Shown piece by piece: positions 8,042-17,433 of a stretch of DNA of 64,000 nt. Under the pieces are notes generated by a model. It did no database searches. It was not told where the DNA came from and worked only from the letters and a program-made list of their open reading frames with translations. Numbering within the stretch: the first letter of the stretch is position 1; every line of letters begins with the position of its first letter. Both the position numbers and the translations under genes were made by a program. The stretch is from Pirellulaceae bacterium (GTDB taxonomy: Bacteria > Planctomycetota > Planctomycetia > Pirellulales > Pirellulaceae): positions 1-64,000 of the forward strand of contig JAQWSU010000054.1 of assembly GCA_029243025.1 (NCBI GenBank), written 5' to 3'.

Positions 8042-10606
8042 TCATCTCCGATCGTCTTGATCGTTTGCATTCGATTGATAGATTGCTGCCATCGGATCGC
8101 CACCTGACTTGAGATACACAATCAGATCGAGGATTTCATCCAGCGTCAGTACATTGACCAAGCCTGACGGCATGGGCGAAACCCTGGATGGTGACGTTTC
8201 TTCGATTTGCTCGCGTAGGACTTCAATTGTGCGAGTGTCGAGCGGATTTACTTGCAGCGTGATCACTGTCGAACTCACACCAACGGGTCTTCCAGTGACG
8301 ATTTTTCCATCCGTCAGTAGGTAATTCGACAGCCGATATTTGTCGTCCATTACCTTGGAGGGTAGTAGGATCGATTCCAACAGCGCTCGCTCGTCAAATC
8401 GGCGACCGACATGAGTGAGGTCCGGTCCCGTAAATGTGCCTTGTTCGCCGAGTCGGTGGCATTGAATGCACGATGCCTTGGCGAAAGCGTTTCCGCCCTG
8501 TTCCCACGAACGATCGTGTTGAATTTGGGATAATTTGGCTTCTAGTTCTTGCCAGCTCCACTGTTTCACGAAAGGCGCTGATTGGATATCCGGGACGGTT
8601 TTTTCTGCTTCTTTCAATTGGTTTAGGTAGGGCGCGAAAACTTCTTGCTCGGCTTTCGTCAGTGTGGAAATCGCATCTTCCCGAATTGCATTCCGGGCAT
8701 CCGTAAGTAGTTTGCCGCCCTGATACTGTTGAGCTTTGATGAGTGCGTTAAAAAATGTCTCCCGTGTCTCCGCCGTCCAGCCTTCATTTATGCGCGCCAA
8801 TAGCTGTGAGTAAAAAATGGCATCTTCTTGGCTAATCGATTTGTGAAGTAAATTGACGGTCCGTGGTACAACCTTAGGTGCTTGCAGGTAGATCAGCAGG
8901 CGGCAGAGTTCGCGATTGACGTGGCTACTTGGGTGAGGGAAAAGTGAGTCGAGTTGTCGCAGCGCACGATCAGAATTTTTCGCGGAAGGCGAGCCTTGGC
9001 GGATGAAAACTAATTCGTACAAGCGCAAGGCATCGAGAAGTTGCTCACGATCCAGCTGTTCAAGCGACAGTTGTTCTAAGGCGATTAACAGATCGGTTTG
9101 GTCCTCGGGGCGCCCCCGTCGGGCCAAGGCTATTTTGGCAGCAATCGAAGCATTGGGGCGTGTTTCCTGCAATGCTCTTTCTCGCCACCAAGCAAGGGTC
9201 TGACGTTCAATAGCTAGCCTGGCGGCAAAACGCAGCCAACGGTCTTTGCTATTTAAGTGTGGCCAAGCAGCGTTGATTGCGCGGATGTCCTGGCGGGAAT
9301 GAAATGTTTCCAATTGGTGCCGAATTTGTCGGGATTGAGATGCAGCTTGGATATGTCTGCGATCTTCTTCACTGGGTGAAATTGTTGGTTCCTCTGGACC
9401 CTGATACGAGATGCGATAGAGACCCGATTGCGAACCACGGCCGCCGGTTATGAAATACATTGCACCGTCTGGGCCGAACGTGAGATCACAAATGTTCAAC
9501 GCGCCGCCTTCGAGGAAAACCTGGTATTGGCAGCTATATGTCGCGCCGCTGGGTGACATTTTCACCTCAAGAATGCGGCCATTTTGCCAGTCTCCCATAA
9601 ATAATGATGCACGATAACGGGAGGGAAAATGAGAGTGAGTGCCAAACTCTATGCCGGTTGGCGAACCCAATCCTGTGTTGAGCGTTGACGGTAGACTATC
9701 GGCAAAGTAGGCCGGCCATTTTCCCGTTCCCCAACGCCAACCGTATTCTCCGCCAGAGACAACGTGATTAAGTCGAGTTGGGCGATACCAAGGCAGGCCG
9801 ACGTCCCATTCCATGTCGGCATCGTAGGTGAACATCTCACCGTCCTGGTTGAAGGCCAGATCGACCTGATTGCGAAAACCACCGGCGATCACTTCCCAGT
9901 CACGACCTTCGGGATCGGTGCGCAAAATGTGTCCCACTCGGACTTCGTCGACCGCGTCTCGAGATTCAGGTAGCAAGTGGTCATCTTGAGGGTTGCGGTA
10001 GGGCGAATTTGTGGCCACGCCTTTCGGGAAAGCCACGTCGTTACCGTTCACCACGTAAATCATTTCGTCCGGGCCGAGCACGACTTGATTGGTCCCATGG
10101 CCGTAACGGCTTTGGTAGTCCATTGATTTGAGTTTTTGGATCTTGTCATACTGGTCATCGCCATTGGTGTCTCGTAAACGATAGAAGCCTCGGCTGTTGG
10201 TTGCACAAACATAGAGGCTGTCGTGTGCGTGAAGTACTCCCCGACAATGTTGAAGAGTATTTTCTAATACCTCAAATTCAGCGATTGCCTGCCGCTCGTC
10301 ATTGAGTGTCAGTCGGACGATTCCTCGTTTGTCGCGACCGATAATCACGCGGCCACGATCATCAAAGGTCATGCTGATCCACGAACCTTCGCCCTGGCGC
10401 GCTGAACGCAACAACTGAGCGTGAAATCCTGCTGGTAGGGTAATTGATTCCACGGCGGTGGCCTGCCCACCGCCAGGCAGATCGTTATCCGCATGGAGAT
10501 CCTGGTAGGCGATTCCCATTGCTAACAAAAACCATGTGAGAAATCGCGATGCTCGGCGATTTGAGCGTGGTTCTGCCAAGAAAAAGTGTTGCATTTTCAA
10601 AATCAC
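8042..10606 (-). CDS. PVC-type haem-binding dehydrogenase
   Basis: This is an 854-residue protein. The first 40 residues hold a positively charged start and a hydrophobic stretch (FLTWFLLAMGIAYQDLHAD), so it is exported. Residues about 50-400 form a propeller with ITLPAGFHAQLL, MTFDDRGRVIIGRD and FTYDADMEWDVGLPWYRPTR, the last being a hallmark of this subfamily. The middle third is helical and HEAT-like. The C-terminal haem c domain has CIQCH near residue 715 and ends with SPMPSGLVNVLTLDEILDL. It is similar in architecture to the gene at 13948-16701. It likely works with the neighbouring Gfo/Idh protein. Confidence 0.85.
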   Translation of the reverse strand: MILKMQHFFLAEPRSNRRASRFLTWFLLAMGIAYQDLHADNDLPGGGQATAVESITLPAGFHAQLLRSARQGEGSWISMTFDDRGRVIIGRDKRGIVRLTLNDERQAIAEFEVLENTLQHCRGVLHAHDSLYVCATNSRGFYRLRDTNGDDQYDKIQKLKSMDYQSRYGHGTNQVVLGPDEMIYVVNGNDVAFPKGVATNSPYRNPQDDHLLPESRDAVDEVRVGHILRTDPEGRDWEVIAGGFRNQVDLAFNQDGEMFTYDADMEWDVGLPWYRPTRLNHVVSGGEYGWRWGTGKWPAYFADSLPSTLNTGLGSPTGIEFGTHSHFPSRYRASLFMGDWQNGRILEVKMSPSGATYSCQYQVFLEGGALNICDLTFGPDGAMYFITGGRGSQSGLYRISYQGPEEPTISPSEEDRRHIQAASQSRQIRHQLETFHSRQDIRAINAAWPHLNSKDRWLRFAARLAIERQTLAWWRERALQETRPNASIAAKIALARRGRPEDQTDLLIALEQLSLEQLDREQLLDALRLYELVFIRQGSPSAKNSDRALRQLDSLFPHPSSHVNRELCRLLIYLQAPKVVPRTVNLLHKSISQEDAIFYSQLLARINEGWTAETRETFFNALIKAQQYQGGKLLTDARNAIREDAISTLTKAEQEVFAPYLNQLKEAEKTVPDIQSAPFVKQWSWQELEAKLSQIQHDRSWEQGGNAFAKASCIQCHRLGEQGTFTGPDLTHVGRRFDERALLESILLPSKVMDDKYRLSNYLLTDGKIVTGRPVGVSSTVITLQVNPLDTRTIEVLREQIEETSPSRVSPMPSGLVNVLTLDEILDLIVYLKSGGDPMAAIYQSNANDQDDRR

Positions 10607-10643
10607 ACCTTCGCAGCTTGCAGAGTAGTCGAGTTCTTTGGTT

Positions 10644-11816
10644 TTACCGCCACAAATTTATGCTCGACCTGCCATGGTCGAGTGGATTGTTTTGTGGTCC
10701 ACTCAGCTCGAAAAATGAGAGGGAACGTGAGGGGCGTCGCTGTCGACAGTGGATCGCGATTAGGCCAATCAACAAGATCAGTGCGGATTCCGGTTCTGGG
10801 ATCAGTTTTCCCGCTGCACGCGGACCTTGCTCGTAACCTGCGTCCTGAAATGCCTTCACGAGATCCCCGGACCCAAAACGTTGGTCAGCGTTCCAATCGC
10901 CATGTTGCCAACTGGCAGCGATGTCCTGTTCGAATTTTCCAGCTTGGAAAACGGACACAAGGTCTGAGGAATTGAATTTGCCATCCAGGTTAGCATCGCC
11001 AAACCAGCTCCGCTTTAGGTCGCGTACCCAAATCTCCGAATCGGTTGTATCAACCACTTTGTCAGCGTTTAAATCGAAGGAAACGTCGTTTGTTGCCAGT
11101 GCAATTTGTTCATGCAAGGCATTGATGTCCTGCAGGTCGAGATTACCGTTGCCGTCAAAATCGCCTGGCAAGATGACAGTCCCGAGTTCGTAAGAAAGGT
11201 AAAAACCATCCAGGTTTGCGCCTTCGTTCGGGTAGATGTCGTCCGGTTCTTGAAAGTCACAGCAGAAGTTGTTCGCAAAAAGGATGAAATTGAACTCGGT
11301 CGGATTGCCGATGGCTGAGCGAGGAATGGCCAATTCCACGTCGAGCATCGATGATTGATCTCGTTCGAGGTCTGCTGTGTGCCCCCAACCCCACTCTGCT
11401 TGGGTGCCGCCAGTAAATTGGTAGGTGGTGGAACCCTCGATTAAATAATCGCTTCCAACCGCCAAGAAATTTCCGTTGTAACCCGATGTTTCGTCTGCGT
11501 CCGCATCCAGGTAGGTACCGATGCGCCATGCTTCGTCAACTTCCCATGCGATGGATTCCAGGTGGAAATAGACATTTTGACTGTCGTTTGCGACTTGAAT
11601 TCGGAAGATGTCGACAGGGAAGAAATCATCGAAATCTTCGTCTTCTTCATACCACGGGATGCCTTCCCAGTCACTGCGGTCTGGATCCCCGGCTGCGACC
11701 TGGATCGTACCATCGGGAACCGGATTGCTTTGTTCTTCAAGTGGGTCCGCGTGAGAAAAGGTGGCCAAGTTTAGCACCGAAACGCCACAGACGATACGGA
11801 AAATGGAGTTGGACAT
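10644..11816 (-). CDS. secreted protein with dockerin-like EF-hand repeats and PEP-CTERM
   Basis: This is a 390-residue protein from ATG 11816; that start gives a clean signal peptide (SIFRIVCGVSVLNLATFSHA). Residues about 25-210 contain acidic strand-rich sequence (DVFRI-like strands, WGWGHTADLERDQSSMLDVE) that was not assigned; it could be a carbohydrate-binding fold of the CBM9/DOMON type. Residues about 215-335 carry four EF-hand loops (DFDGNGNLD, DLNADKVVD, DANLDGKFN, DWNADQRFG). A PEP-CTERM follows (IPEPESALILLIGLIAIHCRQRR), but unusually about 30 further residues come after the basic tail, suggesting that the original stop was lost by mutation. Confidence 0.7.
   Translation of the reverse strand: MSNSIFRIVCGVSVLNLATFSHADPLEEQSNPVPDGTIQVAAGDPDRSDWEGIPWYEEDEDFDDFFPVDIFRIQVANDSQNVYFHLESIAWEVDEAWRIGTYLDADADETSGYNGNFLAVGSDYLIEGSTTYQFTGGTQAEWGWGHTADLERDQSSMLDVELAIPRSAIGNPTEFNFILFANNFCCDFQEPDDIYPNEGANLDGFYLSYELGTVILPGDFDGNGNLDLQDINALHEQIALATNDVSFDLNADKVVDTTDSEIWVRDLKRSWFGDANLDGKFNSSDLVSVFQAGKFEQDIAASWQHGDWNADQRFGSGDLVKAFQDAGYEQGPRAAGKLIPEPESALILLIGLIAIHCRQRRPSRSLSFFELSGPQNNPLDHGRSSINLWR
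10663..10682. terminator. inverted repeat at the 3' end of the preceding minus-strand gene
   Basis: CTCGACC and GGTCGAG form a perfect seven-base stem with a six-base loop. On the minus strand it lies just before the stop codon of the 10644-11816 gene, within the extra tail after its PEP-CTERM signal. There is no T run, so termination is uncertain. Confidence 0.3.
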
Positions 11817-11832
11817 TGCAAAATGGTTCCAG

Positions 11833-13365
11833 CTAATTGGCATCTAAAAGGAAGCGTCGATGGATTGCAGAGGTTGCCTTCTCTGCTTTGAGCGATAGAC
11901 GCAGTTTACCAGATCGAAGAGCGGCGAAAGCAAAAATCAACCAGTCGACTACGAGGGCATGATGTGGTTCCGGGACACTCCTAACGCTGGTCTGATACGT
12001 GCCCGCTTGAAATGCAACGATGAAGTCGGCCGATGAAAAGTCGCCATCTCCGTTCCAATCGCCCGTTGCCCATTGAGCATTTAGCGGAATTGTATCTTCG
12101 TATTGTCCGGTTTGAAAAACGAAGATTAAGTCAGCTGAATTGAAAATGCCGTCGAGATTCGAATCGCCATAGACGCTCTTCGCGACATGGGTAATCCAAT
12201 GAGTGCGATCCTTTGCGTCAACCACTCTGTCCTGGTTCAAGTCGTAATTGTGATTCGTCGATTCGTTACGAATCGCTTCACTTAATTCGTCAATTTTCAC
12301 TGGAGGAATCACGGCAGTTAACAGATCTGACCAGTAGTTTGGCAGGCGGTCGTAGGGGTTGGGTAACAGGTCGTCAGTGATGTAGACTGCCCCGATGTTT
12401 CGCTCATCCGCAAGTTGTGTGATTTGCATCATGGTTGATCGATCCGCGGAGTGTACGATATGGGCAAATCGTTCAGCTGGATATCGAGTTACCCATGCAG
12501 GTGTTGTGAAGGTCTGATGGTAGAGGTGGCCGAAGCTTTCGTAGGTCACCAGTTTATCGAACGACTCCACAAAATCATTGGGATGAAATCCAGCCGCGCC
12601 GTTGCTGCTGTCAAACAAGGCTGATGTTCCCGGATTTCCCGTGATTCGAAGCTGCTCGTTTTTCGAGATGAGATGTGTTTTGATCGCCTGGTAGTAGTTC
12701 AGGTTCGCCAGGTCGTTGGAGACTTCATCCAGGAAAATCCCACCGACGAGTGCTTGATCGGTGCGGTAAAAGTCTGGGGTCAGATAGCGATCGATTTCAC
12801 TCAGGACGAACGATAAATCTCGGCTTCCCCAACGGGTGTGGACATAACCGTAGAGGGTGGCGCCGGCTGCGAAAAGGTCGATTAGGGGGCCTTCCGAGCC
12901 CTCGCGATTGATGTAGTTAAATCCAATGTTGCCGTTCCCCGGTCCACTGTTGGGGTTGAGGATTACATCCAGAATTCCCGGCCGGGCAATGTCGGTCATG
13001 GCGGCCCAAAGGTCCTGTCCGGATCCACAACACGGGTTGCCGTAGGCCGGAATGATCAATTGCGAAAGTTCGTCGCCGCTGCAGACTGTCTCAAGTCCCA
13101 GGCCGCTCAACAACATAAGCACACAGGCTGCCATTCCGGCAATTCTTGATGTGCTGATTCGACTCTTAATGGACCAACGCTCCGGCGTTGGATTGGGGCT
13201 TTCCGATCGACGCTGCGAATTGAAAGGGCCCTGTAAGCTGAAGCTCAGCTCCGTCACGTGGATCAATTGATGGTACGGGACTGTTATCAGCGACTCATGT
13301 CGGAATATTTTCAGGTCGTCGTTTGCCATAAGAGGTGGAGTTTCGATGGATGAAGGCTGTTTCAA
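11833..13365 (-). CDS. spherulation-specific family 4-like glycosidase with EF-hand repeats and PEP-CTERM-like tail
   Basis: This is a 510-residue frame. Residues 1-77 have no domain, and residues 78-97 (MAACVLMLLSGLGLETVCSG) form a good signal peptide, so the true start may be ATG 13134. Residues about 100-335 match the spherulin-4 TIM barrel: IPAYGNPCCGSG, GILDVILNPNSGPG, LYGYVHTRWGSRD and VGGIFLDEVSND, where the aspartate and glutamate are the likely catalytic acids. Relatives are endo-alpha-1,4-polygalactosaminidases that cut exopolysaccharides. EF-hand loops follow (DLNQDRVVD, DSNLDGIFN, DWNGDGDFS), then VPEPHH and a hydrophobic tail. Like its downstream neighbour, it has extra residues after the anchor. 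Confidence 0.75.
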   Translation of the reverse strand: MKQPSSIETPPLMANDDLKIFRHESLITVPYHQLIHVTELSFSLQGPFNSQRRSESPNPTPERWSIKSRISTSRIAGMAACVLMLLSGLGLETVCSGDELSQLIIPAYGNPCCGSGQDLWAAMTDIARPGILDVILNPNSGPGNGNIGFNYINREGSEGPLIDLFAAGATLYGYVHTRWGSRDLSFVLSEIDRYLTPDFYRTDQALVGGIFLDEVSNDLANLNYYQAIKTHLISKNEQLRITGNPGTSALFDSSNGAAGFHPNDFVESFDKLVTYESFGHLYHQTFTTPAWVTRYPAERFAHIVHSADRSTMMQITQLADERNIGAVYITDDLLPNPYDRLPNYWSDLLTAVIPPVKIDELSEAIRNESTNHNYDLNQDRVVDAKDRTHWITHVAKSVYGDSNLDGIFNSADLIFVFQTGQYEDTIPLNAQWATGDWNGDGDFSSADFIVAFQAGTYQTSVRSVPEPHHALVVDWLIFAFAALRSGKLRLSLKAEKATSAIHRRFLLDAN

Positions 13366-13947
13366 CGATCGGTCAGTATATCCCCCGGGATTATGAGGGG
13401 CAAAAGGCTGTTTTCGGTAGTTTCATCGTTTGGGGAAATTTTTCCGAAGTGGATGATGTCGTTGTCCGATTTCTGATCGTTGATTACTAAAATCGGAATT
13501 TTTCGAAGTGTTATTTAATTTGTTGCAGCTTGTCTTTTTCTTGATCGCATTCCTCAGGAGGGCGGGACAGCAAATGTCAAGGAGATCTGTCGCCGGAGGG
13601 ATATTATTTTGACTACTCAAGCAATTGTTACTATCTTGAATTGTGTTGAGGAGAACAGAGAGGGAGGCCTAACTCTCAGGGAAGTTGTTGAAGCGACAAT
13701 GGCGTCACGATTGACGGTTGATTTGCCCTCTTTCGTTGGTGCGTCTTGACGGTGCGTCTTGACGGTGCGTCTTGACGATCTCATATTGCTCCTGTGGGAC
13801 GACATAACGCTTAGGTAATAGGCGTGGTCCGACGGGAAAGGCAATGTTCTCGGAATTTCAGCCGCAATCTGGGCCAGATTTCTTGCCCTCATCACGAAAC
13901 AAATTAGCATTTGAATTTATACGGAAATAATCAACGGAGAAACACAA
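13366..13947. other. divergent intergenic region with a CSLREA-like coding scrap
   Basis: The plus strand from about 13608 to 13749 is open and reads QAIVTILNCVEENREGG, then LTLREVVEAT. This resembles the 'VTxLxDxxxxNDGxxSLREAI' start of planctomycete beta-helix surface proteins. Only about 47 codons remain before a TGA inside a tandem repeat. It is most likely a gene remnant. Promoters for both flanking genes should also lie here. Confidence 0.35.
13738..13776. repeat. 13-bp perfect tandem repeat, three copies
   Basis: GGTGCGTCTTGAC is repeated exactly three times end to end. The repeat closes the reading frame of the adjacent coding scrap, consistent with slippage in sequence no longer under selection. 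Confidence 0.85.
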
Positions 13948-16701
13948 GTGGAGAACACCATGGTGCTGTATCGGGTGCTGTATCGGGCGCTGTATCGGGC
14001 GCTGTATCGCCATTTTACGCCAGGGACGATTTTGTGGGTCGGGCTTTTGTGTGGACTATTTACCAGCCCAGTTTTTGGCGTCGAGACCGCTCTCCAACAA
14101 ACGGCGAACGTGCCTCAAGCTGCATCCTCTGATGCACCCAAAAAACAGTCGGTGAAAAAGCAGGCCAATGCGAAGAAACGGAAACAGAAAAATCGAAAAA
14201 CAGTGGGGCCTGCAATTGGTGGTAACACAGCAACGCCAATTGATCGAATAACTGCTGCCCCAGGTTTCAAGGTGGAACTGTTGTATTCCGTGCCGGGCGT
14301 CGACCAGGGTTCGTGGGTGAATCTATGCACAGACAATCGAGGACGGCTCTTAGTGAGTGATCAGTATGGAGGCATGTACCGAATCGCTCCGCCAGCTCCC
14401 GATCAAGGGATTACACAAAATGATGTGGAAAAGGTTCCTGCCGACATTCGAGCTGTTAACGGAATGGTCTGGGCGCGTGACTCGCTCTATGTAGGGGTCA
14501 ACGATTATGAAGGTAAGATTCCATCTGGTCTCTACCGTCTCACGGATAGCGACGGGGATGATCATCTCGATAAGGTGGAAATGCTGCATGAAATTAAATC
14601 CAGAGGCGATCATGGTGTTCACGCGGTAATGCCGACGCCTGATGGGAAAGCGTTATATCTGATTACTGGAAATAACACGGAACCTCCGCCGCTTGCAGAC
14701 AGCTCACCTGTACGCCAGGTCTGGGGGGAAGATCATTTGCTGCCCAGCATGCCCGATGGCCGAGGCCACAATCGAGGCCGATTAGCACCCGGCGGAATTA
14801 TTTATCGCGTTTCTTGGGATGGGAAACAGTTTGATGGCGTGGCATCGGGATTTCGAAATATCTACGACGCTGCGATCAATCGCGACGGTGAACTATTCAC
14901 CTACGATGCGGATATGGAGTATGACTTCAACACGCCTTGGTATCGACCAACGCGGATTTGTCATGTGACGAGTGGTGCGGAATTTGGTTGGCGTAATGGG
15001 GCTGGTAAACGTACGCCGTTTTACGCCGATAATATGCCGGGAGTGCTTGATATAGGACCCGGTTCACCGACTGGTATGACATTTGGATACGGTGCGAAGT
15101 TTCCTGCCAAGTACCAGAATGCACTGTATGCGCTCGACTGGAGTTGGGGGCGGCTGTATGCCGTGCATCTTGAAGAAGATGGTGCCTCCTATAAGGCGAC
15201 CAAAGAAGAATTCCTGACAGGGGCTCCTTTGCCGATCACGGATGCGATTATTCATCCTGGTGACGGTGCTATGTATTTTACGATTGGTGGTCGACGAGTT
15301 CAGTCTGGCCTTTACCGTGTTACCTATATTGGAGACGAGTCGACAGAGCCTGTTGTTGCAGAACCACGTACGCCAAACGAAGCGACTGTGATTCGGCGCA
15401 AACTGGAAACTTTTCATGGCAAACAGGATCCGGCTGCGATTACAGTCGCCTGGCCCTACTTATCCGCCGAAGATCGATTCGTTCGATTTGCGGCAAGAAA
15501 CGCCGTCGAACATCAGCCAACTACATTATGGGCGGAGAAGGCCTTGTTGGAATCCGATCCGGCGAAACAAGTAGAAGCCTTGTTGGCACTGACGCGCGTC
15601 ACCGGTGTTTGTCCCCTACATCGCAAAGGCGAAACTGCCGAAATCGATACGGGAATGCGCGACCGAATCCTATCCGCTGCGATTGCGATTGATTCATCAA
15701 AACTAAATCAATCCCAGCGGCTTACACTTCAACGAACGATTCAACTTGCGCTGATCCGATTTGGTCGTCCTGATGAAGTGATGGTCAATCGGTTGATTGC
15801 AAATCTTGATCCGCAATTTCCAGCCAACTCATTTGAACTCAACTGGTTTCTCTGCGAAACCCTGGCATTTCTACAGTCGCCGACCGTTGCCAGCAAAGCG
15901 ATCGAATTGATCCAAACAGCTCCCGCTCAAGAAGAGCAAATGCAATATGCTCGATCGATTCGAATGTTAAAGCCTGGGTGGACACCTGAACTGCGGATTG
16001 CTTATTTCGAGTGGTTTCTAAAGGCCGCCAATTACAAAGGTGGCGCAAGCTTCGATAAGTTCATTGAATTCATTCGGAATGATGCGGTTGCCTCGTTGTC
16101 TGACGATGAAAAATCCTCGTTGGCCGAACTGCTGGCGATCAAGCCGGAAAAAAAATCGGCTCTGGAAAATTTCGGAAGTGTGTTCGAGGGTCGTGAAGAA
16201 AATAAATGGACTCTCGAAGAACTGTCAGCTGCTGCGCAAACCGGTCTCACTCAGCGTGATTTCAAGAACGGTCAAAAAATGTTCGCCGCTAGTGGGTGTT
16301 ACGCTTGTCACCGTTTTGGTAATCAGGGTGGCATGACTGGGCCCGATCTAACCTCTGCCGGTCGTCGCTATTCGCCCCGTGATTTACTGGATCAGGTCAT
16401 TCATCCAAGTAAAGTCATCAACGAACAGTTCTCCGCAGTCACCGTCGTGACCAACGAAGGGAAGGTGCATAACGGAGTTGTTGTGAATTTGAACGGTGAT
16501 GGTTTGACACTGAATACGGATCTGACGAATCCGAATCAGCGCGTCAACATCGACCGTAAGCAAATTGACGAATTAGTCGTTTCCAAGACCTCGCCGATGC
16601 CGGAGGGATTGTTCAGTCGGATGACCGAAGCTGAAATTCTGGATCTGGTCGCCTATTTGCTCAGTGCAGGTGATGCCACGCATGACTATTTTAAACAGTG
16701 A
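13948..16701 (+). CDS. PVC-type haem-binding dehydrogenase with N-terminal LYR repeats
   Basis: This is a 917-residue protein starting at GTG 13948; ATG 13960 is also possible. Just after the start are four copies of a V/A-L-Y-R tetrad, encoded by a 12-bp DNA repeat, then a hydrophobic export segment (ILWVGLLCGLFTSPVFGVE) and a lysine-rich linker. Residues about 90-480 form the propeller (FKVELLYSVPGVDQGSWVNL, LFTYDADMEYDFNTPWYRPT). A helical region follows, then haem c with CYACH near residue 784 and the ending SPMPEGLFSRMTEAEILDL. It closely resembles the 8042-10606 protein. The tetrads lie in the signal-peptide n-region, so their number may affect export. Confidence 0.85.
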   Translation: MENTMVLYRVLYRALYRALYRHFTPGTILWVGLLCGLFTSPVFGVETALQQTANVPQAASSDAPKKQSVKKQANAKKRKQKNRKTVGPAIGGNTATPIDRITAAPGFKVELLYSVPGVDQGSWVNLCTDNRGRLLVSDQYGGMYRIAPPAPDQGITQNDVEKVPADIRAVNGMVWARDSLYVGVNDYEGKIPSGLYRLTDSDGDDHLDKVEMLHEIKSRGDHGVHAVMPTPDGKALYLITGNNTEPPPLADSSPVRQVWGEDHLLPSMPDGRGHNRGRLAPGGIIYRVSWDGKQFDGVASGFRNIYDAAINRDGELFTYDADMEYDFNTPWYRPTRICHVTSGAEFGWRNGAGKRTPFYADNMPGVLDIGPGSPTGMTFGYGAKFPAKYQNALYALDWSWGRLYAVHLEEDGASYKATKEEFLTGAPLPITDAIIHPGDGAMYFTIGGRRVQSGLYRVTYIGDESTEPVVAEPRTPNEATVIRRKLETFHGKQDPAAITVAWPYLSAEDRFVRFAARNAVEHQPTTLWAEKALLESDPAKQVEALLALTRVTGVCPLHRKGETAEIDTGMRDRILSAAIAIDSSKLNQSQRLTLQRTIQLALIRFGRPDEVMVNRLIANLDPQFPANSFELNWFLCETLAFLQSPTVASKAIELIQTAPAQEEQMQYARSIRMLKPGWTPELRIAYFEWFLKAANYKGGASFDKFIEFIRNDAVASLSDDEKSSLAELLAIKPEKKSALENFGSVFEGREENKWTLEELSAAAQTGLTQRDFKNGQKMFAASGCYACHRFGNQGGMTGPDLTSAGRRYSPRDLLDQVIHPSKVINEQFSAVTVVTNEGKVHNGVVVNLNGDGLTLNTDLTNPNQRVNIDRKQIDELVVSKTSPMPEGLFSRMTEAEILDLVAYLLSAGDATHDYFKQ
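13963..14010. repeat. 12-bp in-frame tandem repeat, four copies
   Basis: The units are GTGCTGTATCGG twice, GCGCTGTATCGG once and GCGCTGTATCGC once, encoding VLYR VLYR ALYR ALYR. Because the unit is a multiple of three, copy number can change without a frameshift. Confidence 0.9.
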
Positions 16702-17433
16702 TGGATCCCGTTGATTCTGTCGGGTTCAAGATGTAAGCAAGCGTCGCAACGGATGTGCGACGCGAAGGGAAAAGCATCCTGGTCAGTGGCACCCCAGATT
16801 TTTTCGTTGTTAATCTCGCTGCGAAAATAACAACGTGGAAAATGAGCTAACCGAATCAAGGCGGACAGTAACTTGCCTCGCTTTTCACCTCTGTTTGTGA
16901 GGCGACCAGACCGTCGTTCGCCGAATGGGAGCTCGAAACAGCCCGGTTTGTTAGTCTGAAATTGCCTCGCTTGCTGATTTCAAAGGCCGTCTCTCGCTAT
17001 GAACGGTTGGCTTGCGAGGTAGATCGTTGCTATCAATCCAAATCAGCCGCTTCCCGAAATTAGCAGTTTTGGATGGAAAAACGCGCGGCGATAGATTTTG
17101 CTTGTCACTCTCTGGGATCGTTAGTAGGATCGCCTAGATCACCCTTGCTGTTTTCGCGATTTGCTTGCTTGACACACCACCGTGTCGTGCTGATCAAGGT
17201 GTTCGCATTCAGGACTAACTTCAGGCATCAGGTCGGGTGAGCTGAATGACGGGTTGTTCCTGACAGCGAAAAGGGCCACTGTGATGAAGTAAGATTTGCG
17301 AGAGGCCCATTTTGAGTGCGATTTTGGCTTCCAGCTATTCAGGAATCAAATTGATTGAGCGCTATTCGCGGATCTATTGTTGCGGGGGAGGCCGGGTTCG
17401 CGGAGTGTTCACCTTTCTACTTGTGAGATTTAT
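16702..17433. other. intergenic region, no gene recognised
   Basis: About 730 bases lie between the haem dehydrogenase and the CotH surface protein. I see no convincing ORF or RNA gene. A hairpin sits near the left end, and the right part should hold the promoter of the large surface-protein gene. Confidence 0.4.
16741..16763 (+). terminator. terminator-like hairpin after the haem dehydrogenase gene
   Basis: GCGTCGCA and TGCGACGC form a perfect eight-base stem with a seven-base loop, 39 bases after the stop codon. It is GC-rich but is not followed by a T run, so intrinsic termination is plausible rather than certain. Confidence 0.45.

Noticed and set aside
13738-13776. CRISPR-like repeat
   Set aside because: The 13-bp units are directly adjacent, without spacers.
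13617-13910. 97-codon minus-strand ORF
   Set aside because: Composition is not protein-like, and it crosses the 13-bp tandem repeat antisense to a better coding scrap.
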